Origin: Caulobacter sp.
Lineage (GTDB): Bacteria > Pseudomonadota > Alphaproteobacteria > Caulobacterales > Caulobacteraceae
Assembly (NCBI GenBank): GCA_029866155.1
Contig: JARWZW010000031.1
Location: forward strand, 1-64,000
DNA length: 64,000 bases
Direction of reading: 5' to 3'
Made by a program: the position numbers and the translations under genes. Below the pieces are notes generated by a model. It was not told the origin of the DNA and ran no database searches. It was given only the letters and a program-made list of their open reading frames with translations. Within the stretch, counting starts at the first letter, position 1. Every line of letters starts with the position of its first letter. Positions 19,051 to 26,868 of the stretch are shown here, piece by piece.

Positions 19051-19685
19051 GGGCGAAACTCCAGGAAGTTGGAAAGGAGCTTCTGGCCGAGGCCTTGCGA
19101 CTTTTCCGGATGAAACTGCACGCCTATGACAGGCCCCCGTGCCACGGCGGCGGCAAATCGGCCGCCATGATCGGTCCAGGCCACTATGTCCGCCGGATCG
19201 TCCGGGTGGAAGGCAAAGCTGTGGGTGAAATACATGTGCGGTTCGGGGCGCAGGTCCCTGAACAGGGGGTGATCGCCCTCGACGCCGTTCCAGCCCATAT
19301 GGGGCACCTTGGCGCCCGCATCGCCGGGGGTCAGGCGACGCACCTCGCCGGGAATCCAGCCCAGGCCGGGCGTGACCCCGAACTCCAGGCCCCGGTCGGC
19401 CAGCAGCTGCATCCCGACACAGACCCCCAGAAACGGCGCCCCGCGTCCCTGGACCGCCTCGGTCAGGGCTTCGACAAGGCCGTCGCGGCTGGTCAAGGCG
19501 GTCATGCAGGCGGCGAAGGCCCCGACCCCGGGAAGCACGATACGGTCGGCACGGGCCACCTGATCGGGATCGCCCGTAACGATGACCCGGGGTCCGTCGG
19601 GCAGGGCTTCAGCGGCCTTGATCAGGGCCTTTTCCGCCGAGCGCAGATTGCCCGAGCCGTAGTCTATGAGGGCGACTGTCGTCAT
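19047..19685 (-). CDS. hisH: Imidazole glycerol phosphate synthase glutaminase subunit HisH
   Basis: Glutamine amidotransferase partner of HisF. The 212-residue class I domain carries the nucleophile Cys in [11 protein letters not shown] and the His-Glu pair in [12 protein letters not shown]. The N-terminus [16 protein letters not shown] is typical. It follows hisB after 59 bases of high-GC sequence with no further gene visible, and its stop overlaps the hisA start. Confidence 0.97.
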   Translation of the reverse strand: MTTVALIDYGSGNLRSAEKALIKAAEALPDGPRVIVTGDPDQVARADRIVLPGVGAFAACMTALTSRDGLVEALTEAVQGRGAPFLGVCVGMQLLADRGLEFGVTPGLGWIPGEVRRLTPGDAGAKVPHMGWNGVEGDHPLFRDLRPEPHMYFTHSFAFHPDDPADIVAWTDHGGRFAAAVARGPVIGVQFHPEKSQGLGQKLLSNFLEFRP

Positions 19686-19744
19686 GTCTTCGAGGGCTCC
19701 GCACCCGGGCCCGCAGGGGCATGGGCGCGGCGCCGCAGCTCCAC

Positions 19745-20353
19745 CTACAGCACGCCCTTGGTCGAGACGGCCTGGCCGCCCGATTTGGGATCGATTTCAA
19801 CCGCCATCCTGAGGGCCCGGGCCAGGGCCTTGAAGCCGCTTTCGGCGATATGGTGGGTGTTGTCCCCGTAGAGGGTCTCGAGATGCACGCAGGCGCCGGC
19901 GTTCATGGCGAAGGCGTGGTGGAATTCCTTGAACAGCTCCGTGTCCATATCCCCGACCTTGGGCCGGGAAAAATCCACCTTCCAGATCAGATAGGGCCGG
20001 TTCGAAAGATCCAGGGCGCAACGGGTCAGGGTCTCGTCCATGGGCACATAGGCATGGCCAAACCGCCGCACGCCCTTGAAGCCGTCCAGGGCCTGTTTCA
20101 CCGCCTGGCCCAGGACGATGCCGGTGTCCTCGACCGTATGGTGCATGTCGATATGCAGGTCGCCGACTGTCTCCACCTGCAGGTCGAAGCCGCCGTGCCG
20201 GGCGAAGCTTTCCAGCATGTGGTCATAGAAGCCGATGCCAGTGGAGACCTTCGCCTCGCCGGTCCCGTCCAGGTCGATCCACACCCGGATCCGTGTCTCC
20301 TTGGTGTTGCGGGTGATTTCCGCCTTACGGCTCATCTCGGCAGTCCGGTTCAT
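19745..20353 (-). CDS. hisB: Imidazoleglycerol-phosphate dehydratase
   Basis: Removes water from IGP in histidine synthesis. The 202-residue, single-function HisB has the metal-binding repeats [18 protein letters not shown] and the second set around [11 protein letters not shown], plus [16 protein letters not shown] 20353 overlaps the stop of the adenosine-kinase-like gene (ATGA), supporting it; MSRKAEITR at 20335 is an alternative. It heads the contiguous his genes B-H-A-F-E. Confidence 0.96.
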   Translation of the reverse strand: MNRTAEMSRKAEITRNTKETRIRVWIDLDGTGEAKVSTGIGFYDHMLESFARHGGFDLQVETVGDLHIDMHHTVEDTGIVLGQAVKQALDGFKGVRRFGHAYVPMDETLTRCALDLSNRPYLIWKVDFSRPKVGDMDTELFKEFHHAFAMNAGACVHLETLYGDNTHHIAESGFKALARALRMAVEIDPKSGGQAVSTKGVL

Positions 20354-21345
20354 GTCAGCAGTCCCCTGGCTGCGGCCAGGTCCTTCAGATTGGCCTGGGG
20401 CCTTGGTCCATAATGGCCGATCACCTCGGCGGCGGCCATGGACCCCAGCCGGCCGCAGATGTCCAGTGGCAGACCCCGGGCCAGGCCGAACATGAAGCCG
20501 GCGGCATACTGGTCGCCGGCCCCCGTGGTGTCCACAACCTCGGTCACCCGGTCTGCCGCGATGCGATGGCTCTGGTCGCCGGCGAGGACGAGCGAGCCCT
20601 GTTCGCCCCGGGTGATGGCGCAGACCTGGGTCATGGCGCCAAGGCGGGCAGCGGCCAGCTCGAAATCGTCGGTCTCAAACAGGGCCTTGACCTCGGCCTC
20701 ATTGGCGAAGACCAGGTCGGCCTGGCCCTCGATGAAGCCCAGAAGCTCGCCCCGATGGCGCTCCACGACAAAGGCGTCCGACAGGGTGATGGCGATCATC
20801 CGGCTGGAGGCATGGGCGATGGCGGCGGCCTTGGCGAAGGCCCTTCGGGCTTCGCTGGGGTCGAACAGATAGCCTTCCAGATAGACGATCGCCGCCTGTT
20901 CGATCAGCGTGGCCGGCACGTCCTCGGCGGTCAGCTCGGTCGAGGCGCCAAGATAGGTGCACATGGTCCTCTGGCCATCCGGGGTCACATTGATCAGGCA
21001 GCGGGCTGTGGCCGCGCCGCCGGTCAGGGGCGGGGTGTCGAAACCCACCCCGATGGCCCGCATGTCATGGGCGAAGACCTCGCCCAGCTGGTCATCGGCG
21101 ACCTTGCCGATATAGGCGGCCCGGCCGCCGAACCCCGCCACCCCGGCGATGGTGTTGCCGGCGGACCCGCCGCTGGTTTCCAGGCCCGGGGCCATGCGGC
21201 TGTAGAGGTCGACCCCCTGGGCCTGGTCGATCAGCTGCATGGAGCCCTTGATCAGCCCCTCGGCCTGCAGGAACCCTTCTTCGGCCGGCGCGATCACATC
21301 GACAATGGCGTTGCCGATAGCGGCGACGTCGTACAGGGCGGTCAT
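20350..21345 (-). CDS. Adenosine kinase-like PfkB-family sugar kinase
   Basis: A 331-residue ribokinase-fold kinase. It has the substrate lid region [17 protein letters not shown], the second PfkB signature [20 protein letters not shown] with catalytic Asp and anion-hole GAGD, and [17 protein letters not shown] at the start, as in bacterial enzymes annotated as adenosine kinase. The substrate is not certain. GGAG seven bases upstream of ATG 21345 supports the start. The four-base overlap with hisB suggests cotranscription with histidine genes, whose pathway releases AICAR. Confidence 0.88.
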   Translation of the reverse strand: MTALYDVAAIGNAIVDVIAPAEEGFLQAEGLIKGSMQLIDQAQGVDLYSRMAPGLETSGGSAGNTIAGVAGFGGRAAYIGKVADDQLGEVFAHDMRAIGVGFDTPPLTGGAATARCLINVTPDGQRTMCTYLGASTELTAEDVPATLIEQAAIVYLEGYLFDPSEARRAFAKAAAIAHASSRMIAITLSDAFVVERHRGELLGFIEGQADLVFANEAEVKALFETDDFELAAARLGAMTQVCAITRGEQGSLVLAGDQSHRIAADRVTEVVDTTGAGDQYAAGFMFGLARGLPLDICGRLGSMAAAEVIGHYGPRPQANLKDLAAARGLLT

Positions 21346-21468
21346 CGGCGGGCTCCGCAGGTCAGGGAAGTGGCTGTTACAGGAGGTCCGCCGTCCGGGC
21401 AACGCAGCGCAGCCCCGGAGGCGGCGGCAGGGCTCGCGAGGGGGCCAGAACCACGATAAAGCCGCTCC

Positions 21469-22320
21469 ATGAACGTCGCGATCCTCACCCCCGCCGCCGA
21501 CCAGGACCTCTTTATCCGCATCTGGTCCGACTGGTACCAAAAGCTGGAGCAGGCCCTGGCCGGGGTCGGGCTGAAGGCCAGTCCCCACAGCTGGACCGAA
21601 CCCCTGCCCCAGAGGTTCGAGGCTGTGCTGCCGATGATCGCCTGGGGCTACCATGCCAGCGCCAGGCGCTGGCTGGCGCGGCTGGAGGCCCTGGAGGCCG
21701 AGGGCCAGAGAATGATCAACCCGGCCGCAGTACTGCGCTGGAACACCGACAAGGCCTATCTCGCCGAACTTGAGGCCTGGGGCGCGCCGGTTGTGCCGAC
21801 CCTGTCGGTGGACAGTCTGACCCCGGACGATATCGAGAAAGCCCGGGCGCGTTTCGCCAGCGAGATCGTCATCGCCAAGCCGCGGATCAGCGGCGGCTCG
21901 CACCAGACCCTGAAGCTGGCGCCGGGCGACAGCCTCGCAGGCGGTCCGACCGGCCCGGCCCTGGTCCAGCCCTTCCTGCCGGCGGTCAGCGGCGAAGGCG
22001 AACTGTCGATGCTGTATTTCGGCGGGGTCTTCAGCCACAGCGTCGCCAAGGTGGCGGCGCCCGGGGATTTCCGGGTTCAGATCCAGTTTGGCGGAAAGAG
22101 CCGGCGCGTGGATCCCTGGCCCGGCGCCCTGGAGGTGGCAGAACAGGTGCTGGCGGCGGTTCCGCCCCTGACCTATGCCCGGATCGACCTGATCCGCGGC
22201 CCGGATGGCGGGTTGAAACTGATGGAGCTGGAAGCCATCGAGCCGGACCTGTTCCTGAACGACGCTCCCGAGGCCGGGGCGCGCTTCGCCGCCGCCGTGC
22301 GGGCCGAACTGGAGCGTTAG
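21469..22320 (+). CDS. ATP-grasp domain protein
   Basis: The 283-residue protein resembles RimK/glutathione-synthetase-like ATP-grasp ligases: EIVIAKPRISGGSHQTLKL is the ATP-binding strand pair, SGEGELSMLYFGGVFSHSV is the central sheet, and YARIDLIRGPDGGLKLMELEAIEPDLFL carries, in its two halves, the Mg-binding acidic residues. The reaction should be an ATP-driven carboxylate-amine or similar ligation, but the substrates are unknown. It stands alone, divergent from the kinase-his run. Confidence 0.85.
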   Translation: MNVAILTPAADQDLFIRIWSDWYQKLEQALAGVGLKASPHSWTEPLPQRFEAVLPMIAWGYHASARRWLARLEALEAEGQRMINPAAVLRWNTDKAYLAELEAWGAPVVPTLSVDSLTPDDIEKARARFASEIVIAKPRISGGSHQTLKLAPGDSLAGGPTGPALVQPFLPAVSGEGELSMLYFGGVFSHSVAKVAAPGDFRVQIQFGGKSRRVDPWPGALEVAEQVLAAVPPLTYARIDLIRGPDGGLKLMELEAIEPDLFLNDAPEAGARFAAAVRAELER

Positions 22321-22333
22321 GCCGGAGCGGCCC

Positions 22334-25153
22334 CTACCGCCCGATGCTGGCCCGGGCCCGTTCCAGCCTTAGACGGCCATTCTGTCCAAGGTCTTCCGCA
22401 TCCAGAACCTTCATCAGGGCCGCCTTCAGGGCGGCCTGGGCGCGTGGATTGTCGAGTTTTCCGCCGCTGCCGGTCTGGACATAGAAGGCGTCGACCGCCC
22501 GCTCGCCATGACCGTCGATATGGGCCGAGATGATCGACAGGCCCGCATCGGCCATGGCCCGGGCCAGGGCCTCCAGCAGGCCGGGCCGGTCGCGGCCAGA
22601 GGCCTCGACCACCGTGGCCTCGGATGAGGCCTCGTTGTCCAGCACTACGGTCGGGGCGATGGCGAAGGCGGCGGTTCGGCCCTGATCGCTGCGACGGGTC
22701 TCGCCAGTCTGGATTTCGCCCTTTCCGGCCGCTTCCAGGGCGTCGGCCAGCCGCCGAAGGGCCCGGGGATTGTCCCCGCCAAAGGGCGCGCCCGAGGCGT
22801 CCTGCACCTGGAACACGTCCAGGGCCTGGCCCTGACGTGACGTGAAGATCCGCGCCCCCAGGACATTGGCGCCGAGTCCTGAAAGGGCCAGGGCCAGATC
22901 GGCGAACAGGCCGCGACGGTCCTGGGCGGCCACCACCACCTCGGCTGTGTTGCGATCCTTGCGGATACGGGCCCCGGCTGCGGCCCCGCCCTGGGTGCGG
23001 GCCCGTCCGGCCAGGACGGCATGTTCGGCGATTTCGGCCGGAGAAAAGGCGCTGAAATAGGCGTCTTCCATGGCGTCCGCCCAATCGACGGCCTCGGGAT
23101 GGGCAGTCTGCAGGGCGGCCCGGGCGGCGAGGGCGGATGTCTGCTGGTAGCGCTGGGCGGCCGCTTCCGGGTCACTGCTCCGGCCACCCCGGAAGGTGGC
23201 CTCGGTGGCGGCGTAGAGCTCTCGCAGCAGCTGCCCCTTCCAGCCATTCCAGACGCCCGGCCCCACGGCGCGGATATCGGCCACGGTCAGGACCAGAAGC
23301 AGCCGCATCCGTTCAGGGCTTTCGACGATCCGGGCGAAGGCGGCCACCGTGGCGGGATCGGCGATATCGCGTTTCTGGGCGAAATCGCTCATCACCAGGT
23401 GATGCTCGACCAGCCAGGCCACCAGCTCGATCTTGGCCCGGTCGACACCCAGGCGTTCACAGGCCTGGCGGGCGGCCCGGGCGCCGGCCTTTTCCTGTCC
23501 GCCAGCCCCGCCCTTGCCAGTGTCATGCAGCAGCATGGCCAGGAACAGGGCCTCGCGGTCCTCGATCAGGGGCAGGATGGCGGTGGCCAGGGGGTGATCC
23601 TCGGCCATCCGCCCGGCGGCGATGTCATTGATGACCGACACGGCCCGCAGGGTATGCTCGTCGACCGTATAGCTATGGTACATGTTGAACTGCATCTGGG
23701 CCACGACCCGGCCGAACTCCGGCAGGAACCGACCCAGGACCCCGGCCTCGTTCATCAGGGTCAGGGTGCCATAGGGGCTCTTGCCCCGCACCAGGATGTC
23801 CAGAAAGGCCTGGGCGGCCTGGGGATCGCGGCGCATCTTGGACCCGATCAGGTTCAGCGACCGGGTTACGGCGGTAAAGGCGTCCGGATGCAGGTCCAGG
23901 TCCCGCTGGTCGGCCAGGCGAAACAGACGGATCAGATCGACAGGATCGCGCTCGAAGACCTGGGGCCCGTCCACGGTCAACCGGCCGCCCTCGACCAGGA
24001 AGCCGGGAACCTCCAGGGCCGTGCGCTTGACCCGGCCCCGGCCCGGAAAGAACCGTGACAGACCCCTGGGCTCTTGCTTGAGCTGTTCGGCCTCCAGCTT
24101 GGCCGAGAAGGTGCGGGTCAGGGCTCCCACCTCCCGGGCGATCAGGAAATAATGGCGCATGAAGCGCTCGACGGCCGGATTGTCGGCCCGGTCGCCATAG
24201 CCCATCCGCCGGGCGATCGCCGGCTGGATGTCGAAGGTCAGTCGCTCTTCTGGCCGGCCCGTGGTGAAATGCATCTGGGCCCGCACCGCATGCAGGAAGT
24301 CGAAGGCGCGGGTGAAGGACCGAACCTCCCGGGCGTCGAAATGTGGCAGTCGGAAGATGTCGGCCGGCCGTTCCACAGGATAGAGATACTCGGCGATCCA
24401 CATCAGGGTGTGGAGGTCGCGAAGTCCGCCCTTGCCCTCCTTGACGTTGGGCTCGACCATGTAACGGCTCATGCCGGCCCGGGCGTGGCGTTCGTCCCGC
24501 TCCTTCAGCTTGGCCGCCACGAACTCGCTGGCCGTCCCCTTCACCACCTCATTGTAGAATCGCTTGCGAAGCTCCGCCGCAAGGGTCTCGTCTCCGGTCA
24601 GCCGCCGGGCCTCCAGCAGGGAGGTGCGGATGGTGAAGTCGCCGCGGGACAGCTTGATGCATTCCTCGACCGTGCGGCTGGCATGGCCGACCTTGAAACC
24701 AAGATCCCACAGGGCATAGAGCATGTATTCGATCACGCTCTCGGTATGGGCGGTCTGTTTCCATGGTCGCAGGAACAGCAGGTCCAGATCCGAATAGGGG
24801 CTGAGCACCGCCCGGCCATAACCCCCCACGGCCAGCAGGCAGAGCCGCTCGCCCTCGGTCGGGTTGCGGGCCCGGAACACATGGACCGTGGTGAAGTCGA
24901 ACAGGGCCGTGACCACCTGGTCGGTGACTCCGCACAGAAGGCGGGAGGTCTCGAGGCCGCCGGCCCCGTTCTCCAGCCGCTCCTTGGCGATCATCCGGCC
25001 GCGAAACAGCGCCTGTTTCAGGATTTCCAGCGCCCGGCGCCGCTGCTCCCGCTCATCGCCAATGGCGTCCAGGGCCGCCGCCGACAGCCGGGCGCGCAGG
25101 GCCTCGCCGTCAACGACATGTTCCAGGCGGGTCGGGCGAAGGCGAGCGGGCAT
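22334..25153 (-). CDS. glnD: Protein-PII uridylyltransferase / uridylyl-removing enzyme
   Basis: Glutamine-sensing enzyme that modifies PII. The 939-residue protein has all domains in order: nucleotidyltransferase with GGYGRAVLSPYSDLDLLFL near residue 110; the GlnD helical domain with VEPNVKEGKGGLRDLH; an HD domain with LAMLLHDTGKG near 540; and two C-terminal ACT domains (VVVAAQDRRGLFADLAL and VVEASGRDRPGLLEALA). I chose ATG 25153 (MPARLRPTR) because the upstream 47 codons look non-coding. Confidence 0.96.
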   Translation of the reverse strand: MPARLRPTRLEHVVDGEALRARLSAAALDAIGDEREQRRRALEILKQALFRGRMIAKERLENGAGGLETSRLLCGVTDQVVTALFDFTTVHVFRARNPTEGERLCLLAVGGYGRAVLSPYSDLDLLFLRPWKQTAHTESVIEYMLYALWDLGFKVGHASRTVEECIKLSRGDFTIRTSLLEARRLTGDETLAAELRKRFYNEVVKGTASEFVAAKLKERDERHARAGMSRYMVEPNVKEGKGGLRDLHTLMWIAEYLYPVERPADIFRLPHFDAREVRSFTRAFDFLHAVRAQMHFTTGRPEERLTFDIQPAIARRMGYGDRADNPAVERFMRHYFLIAREVGALTRTFSAKLEAEQLKQEPRGLSRFFPGRGRVKRTALEVPGFLVEGGRLTVDGPQVFERDPVDLIRLFRLADQRDLDLHPDAFTAVTRSLNLIGSKMRRDPQAAQAFLDILVRGKSPYGTLTLMNEAGVLGRFLPEFGRVVAQMQFNMYHSYTVDEHTLRAVSVINDIAAGRMAEDHPLATAILPLIEDREALFLAMLLHDTGKGGAGGQEKAGARAARQACERLGVDRAKIELVAWLVEHHLVMSDFAQKRDIADPATVAAFARIVESPERMRLLLVLTVADIRAVGPGVWNGWKGQLLRELYAATEATFRGGRSSDPEAAAQRYQQTSALAARAALQTAHPEAVDWADAMEDAYFSAFSPAEIAEHAVLAGRARTQGGAAAGARIRKDRNTAEVVVAAQDRRGLFADLALALSGLGANVLGARIFTSRQGQALDVFQVQDASGAPFGGDNPRALRRLADALEAAGKGEIQTGETRRSDQGRTAAFAIAPTVVLDNEASSEATVVEASGRDRPGLLEALARAMADAGLSIISAHIDGHGERAVDAFYVQTGSGGKLDNPRAQAALKAALMKVLDAEDLGQNGRLRLERARASIGR

Positions 25154-25288
25154 GATGCATATGTGCGCTGGGACGGCGAAGGACGCAATGCGGGGATGGC
25201 GACGCGCTGTTGCGACCGGTCCAACGCGCTTCAGAAGAGCAGGGCGCGCCCGGAATCTGCGTCCTTTTCCGGCCGCCCAGCCCGGCTG

Positions 25289-25338
25289 GAGCATGTTCCG
25301 ATAAGTGTGAAGCGGTTATCGGATCGAAACAGGCTCTA
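25289..25338. repeat. Palindromic intergenic repeat of a type widespread in alphaproteobacteria
   Basis: The inner stem is CCGATAA (25298-25304) and TTATCGG (25316-25322) around GTGTGAAGCGG. The outer arm GAGCATGTT (25289-25297) pairs with AACAGGCTC (25328-25336) at eight of nine positions. The AAGTGTGAAGCGGTT core resembles intergenic palindromes I recall from Rhizobiales genomes. Its right end covers the stop codon of the cytochrome c gene. Confidence 0.6.
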
Positions 25339-25710
25339 GGGGCGGTCCAGACTTTTCATCCAGGCGATGATGTCCGCCACGTCGCTGGCGCTGTACTCGA
25401 ATTCCGGCATGGCCGGGTGGCCCGAGATGATGCCCTCGGCCAGGGCTTCTTCGAGGGAATCCAGGGGGTAGTTGCTGTGCAGGGTGCGGAAGGGCGGGGC
25501 CGGGCGAAAGCCGCTGGCGCCGGCCGCCTCGACCGAGTGACACCGGGCGCAGTCGCGCAGAACCAGGGTGTGGCCCGTCTCGGGAGAGGGCGCGGCGGGC
25601 GCCAGGGGCGGAGGAATGGTCACGGTTGTGTCCGGCGCCATGCCCATCAGGCAGACCAGGGCCGCGACCCCGGGCCCGGCCCAGACCAAACGATTTCGCA
25701 ATCTGCTCAT
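25336..25710 (-). CDS. Small c-type cytochrome
   Basis: A 124-residue exported cytochrome. The N-terminal signal/anchor is RLVWAGPGVAALVCLMGMAP, the heme motif is CARCH (in LRDCARCHSVEAAG), and the distal Met is probably that of HPAMPEFEYS, as in class I cytochromes. It ends IIAWMKSLDRP. It is expected in the periplasm as an electron carrier with unknown partners. I chose ATG 25710 over an upstream TTG at 25737. The stop codon lies inside the intergenic palindrome. Confidence 0.88.
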   Translation of the reverse strand: MSRLRNRLVWAGPGVAALVCLMGMAPDTTVTIPPPLAPAAPSPETGHTLVLRDCARCHSVEAAGASGFRPAPPFRTLHSNYPLDSLEEALAEGIISGHPAMPEFEYSASDVADIIAWMKSLDRP

Positions 25711-25881
25711 GACCGGACCGGCTCCAAGGGTTGCCAAAGCTTATGCGCCCTGCAAGGCAGGCTTGAAAAGGGCGATGTTCAACCTCGGATCTGGCGGCCC
25801 TCCGGGACGATGAGCTGTCTTGCAGAAGTCACATGTCCGGGTTCTGATCCGGGAATTGGCAAGGTCCGGGGGGACAATGGC

Positions 25882-26846
25882 ATGGCTTTCAGGCCGAAAC
25901 TTTCCAGGCGCGCCCTGCTCGCCGTCGCGGGCGCCGGCGCTGCGATCGGCGGCGGATGGGCGGCCGTCGAGTCGGTGCGACGAAACGCCGTGGAGGGAGC
26001 CGTGCTGCCCTGGTTCAAGGCCAATAGCCAAGCCTTCGATCCCGCGCGCCTCGACAGCCTCTGGAGCCCGGCCATGGCGGCCCAGCTGGCGGGCGCCCGG
26101 ATCATCGGCCTTGGCGAAGCCACCCATGGCAGCCACGAGGACATCACCGCCAAGGCCGCTCTCGTGAAAGGTCTGGTGGCCTCCGGACAGGTCACGGCCC
26201 TCTATCTGGAATCCAACGCTCCGGGCGGACGTCAGCTGGACGCCTTCATTGCCGGCGAGCCAGGCGATCCGGCTGAGCGGCTTCGCAGCGCCAAGGTCTT
26301 CCGGGTGATCAAGAGCCGGCCCGTGGCGGATCTCCTGGGCTGGTTGCGGGACTGGAACCGAACCACCGCCCTGCCCGTGCGCATTTTCGGCATCGACTGC
26401 CAGGCCACGGCCCAGGATGCCGCCAGCGCCCTCGAGGCGCTTGAAGCCCTGGATCCGGCGGCGCCCTGCGCCAGGCGCTCGGTGATGGATACCGGTGCGT
26501 CGTCTTCGAGTATGGCGAGGCCCGTTTCAACGCGGTGCCGACCTTGCCCCTCGCCCCCTCCCCCAGCGCTGCGGACCCGAACAAGGTGATCCGCTGGTCC
26601 GGCAAGGGCGGGCGTCTGGCGGGCCTGCTGTCGAAGGCCAGGGCGGGATCCCACTGGGTCCCTGTCAAAGACCTGCCCGATGACAAGGTTGGCCAGGACT
26701 GGCGAGGCCTGACCTACAGACTGGCCTGGCCGGGCTATGCGGCTGTCCCGAGCACGGCTCTGGTCTTTGACGTCGACTATCCCTGTGGACGGATGTTCGA
26801 CATCATTGTCTATCTGGAGCAGCTGACTCCGTCCCGGCCGCTCTGA
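25882..26846 (+). pseudogene. Erythromycin-esterase-family gene with an internal deletion and frame change
   Basis: The 5' part (25882 to about 26463) reads as a family N-terminus: Tat-like start (SRRALLAVAGAGAAIGGG) and the hallmark GLGEATHGSHED. The 3' part is in another frame from about 26468 to 26846: LRQALGDGYRCVVFEYGEAR, FNAVPTLPL, then WPGY and the FDIIVY end. The junction lies right after ALEALDPAA. The central segment of the family, with further catalytic and His residues, is missing, and total length is about 320 codons against roughly 400 or more expected. The gene cannot make a normal enzyme. An assembly collapse is the main alternative. Confidence 0.8.
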
Positions 26847-26868
26847 CCCGGCGGCGTCAGGCCAAGGT

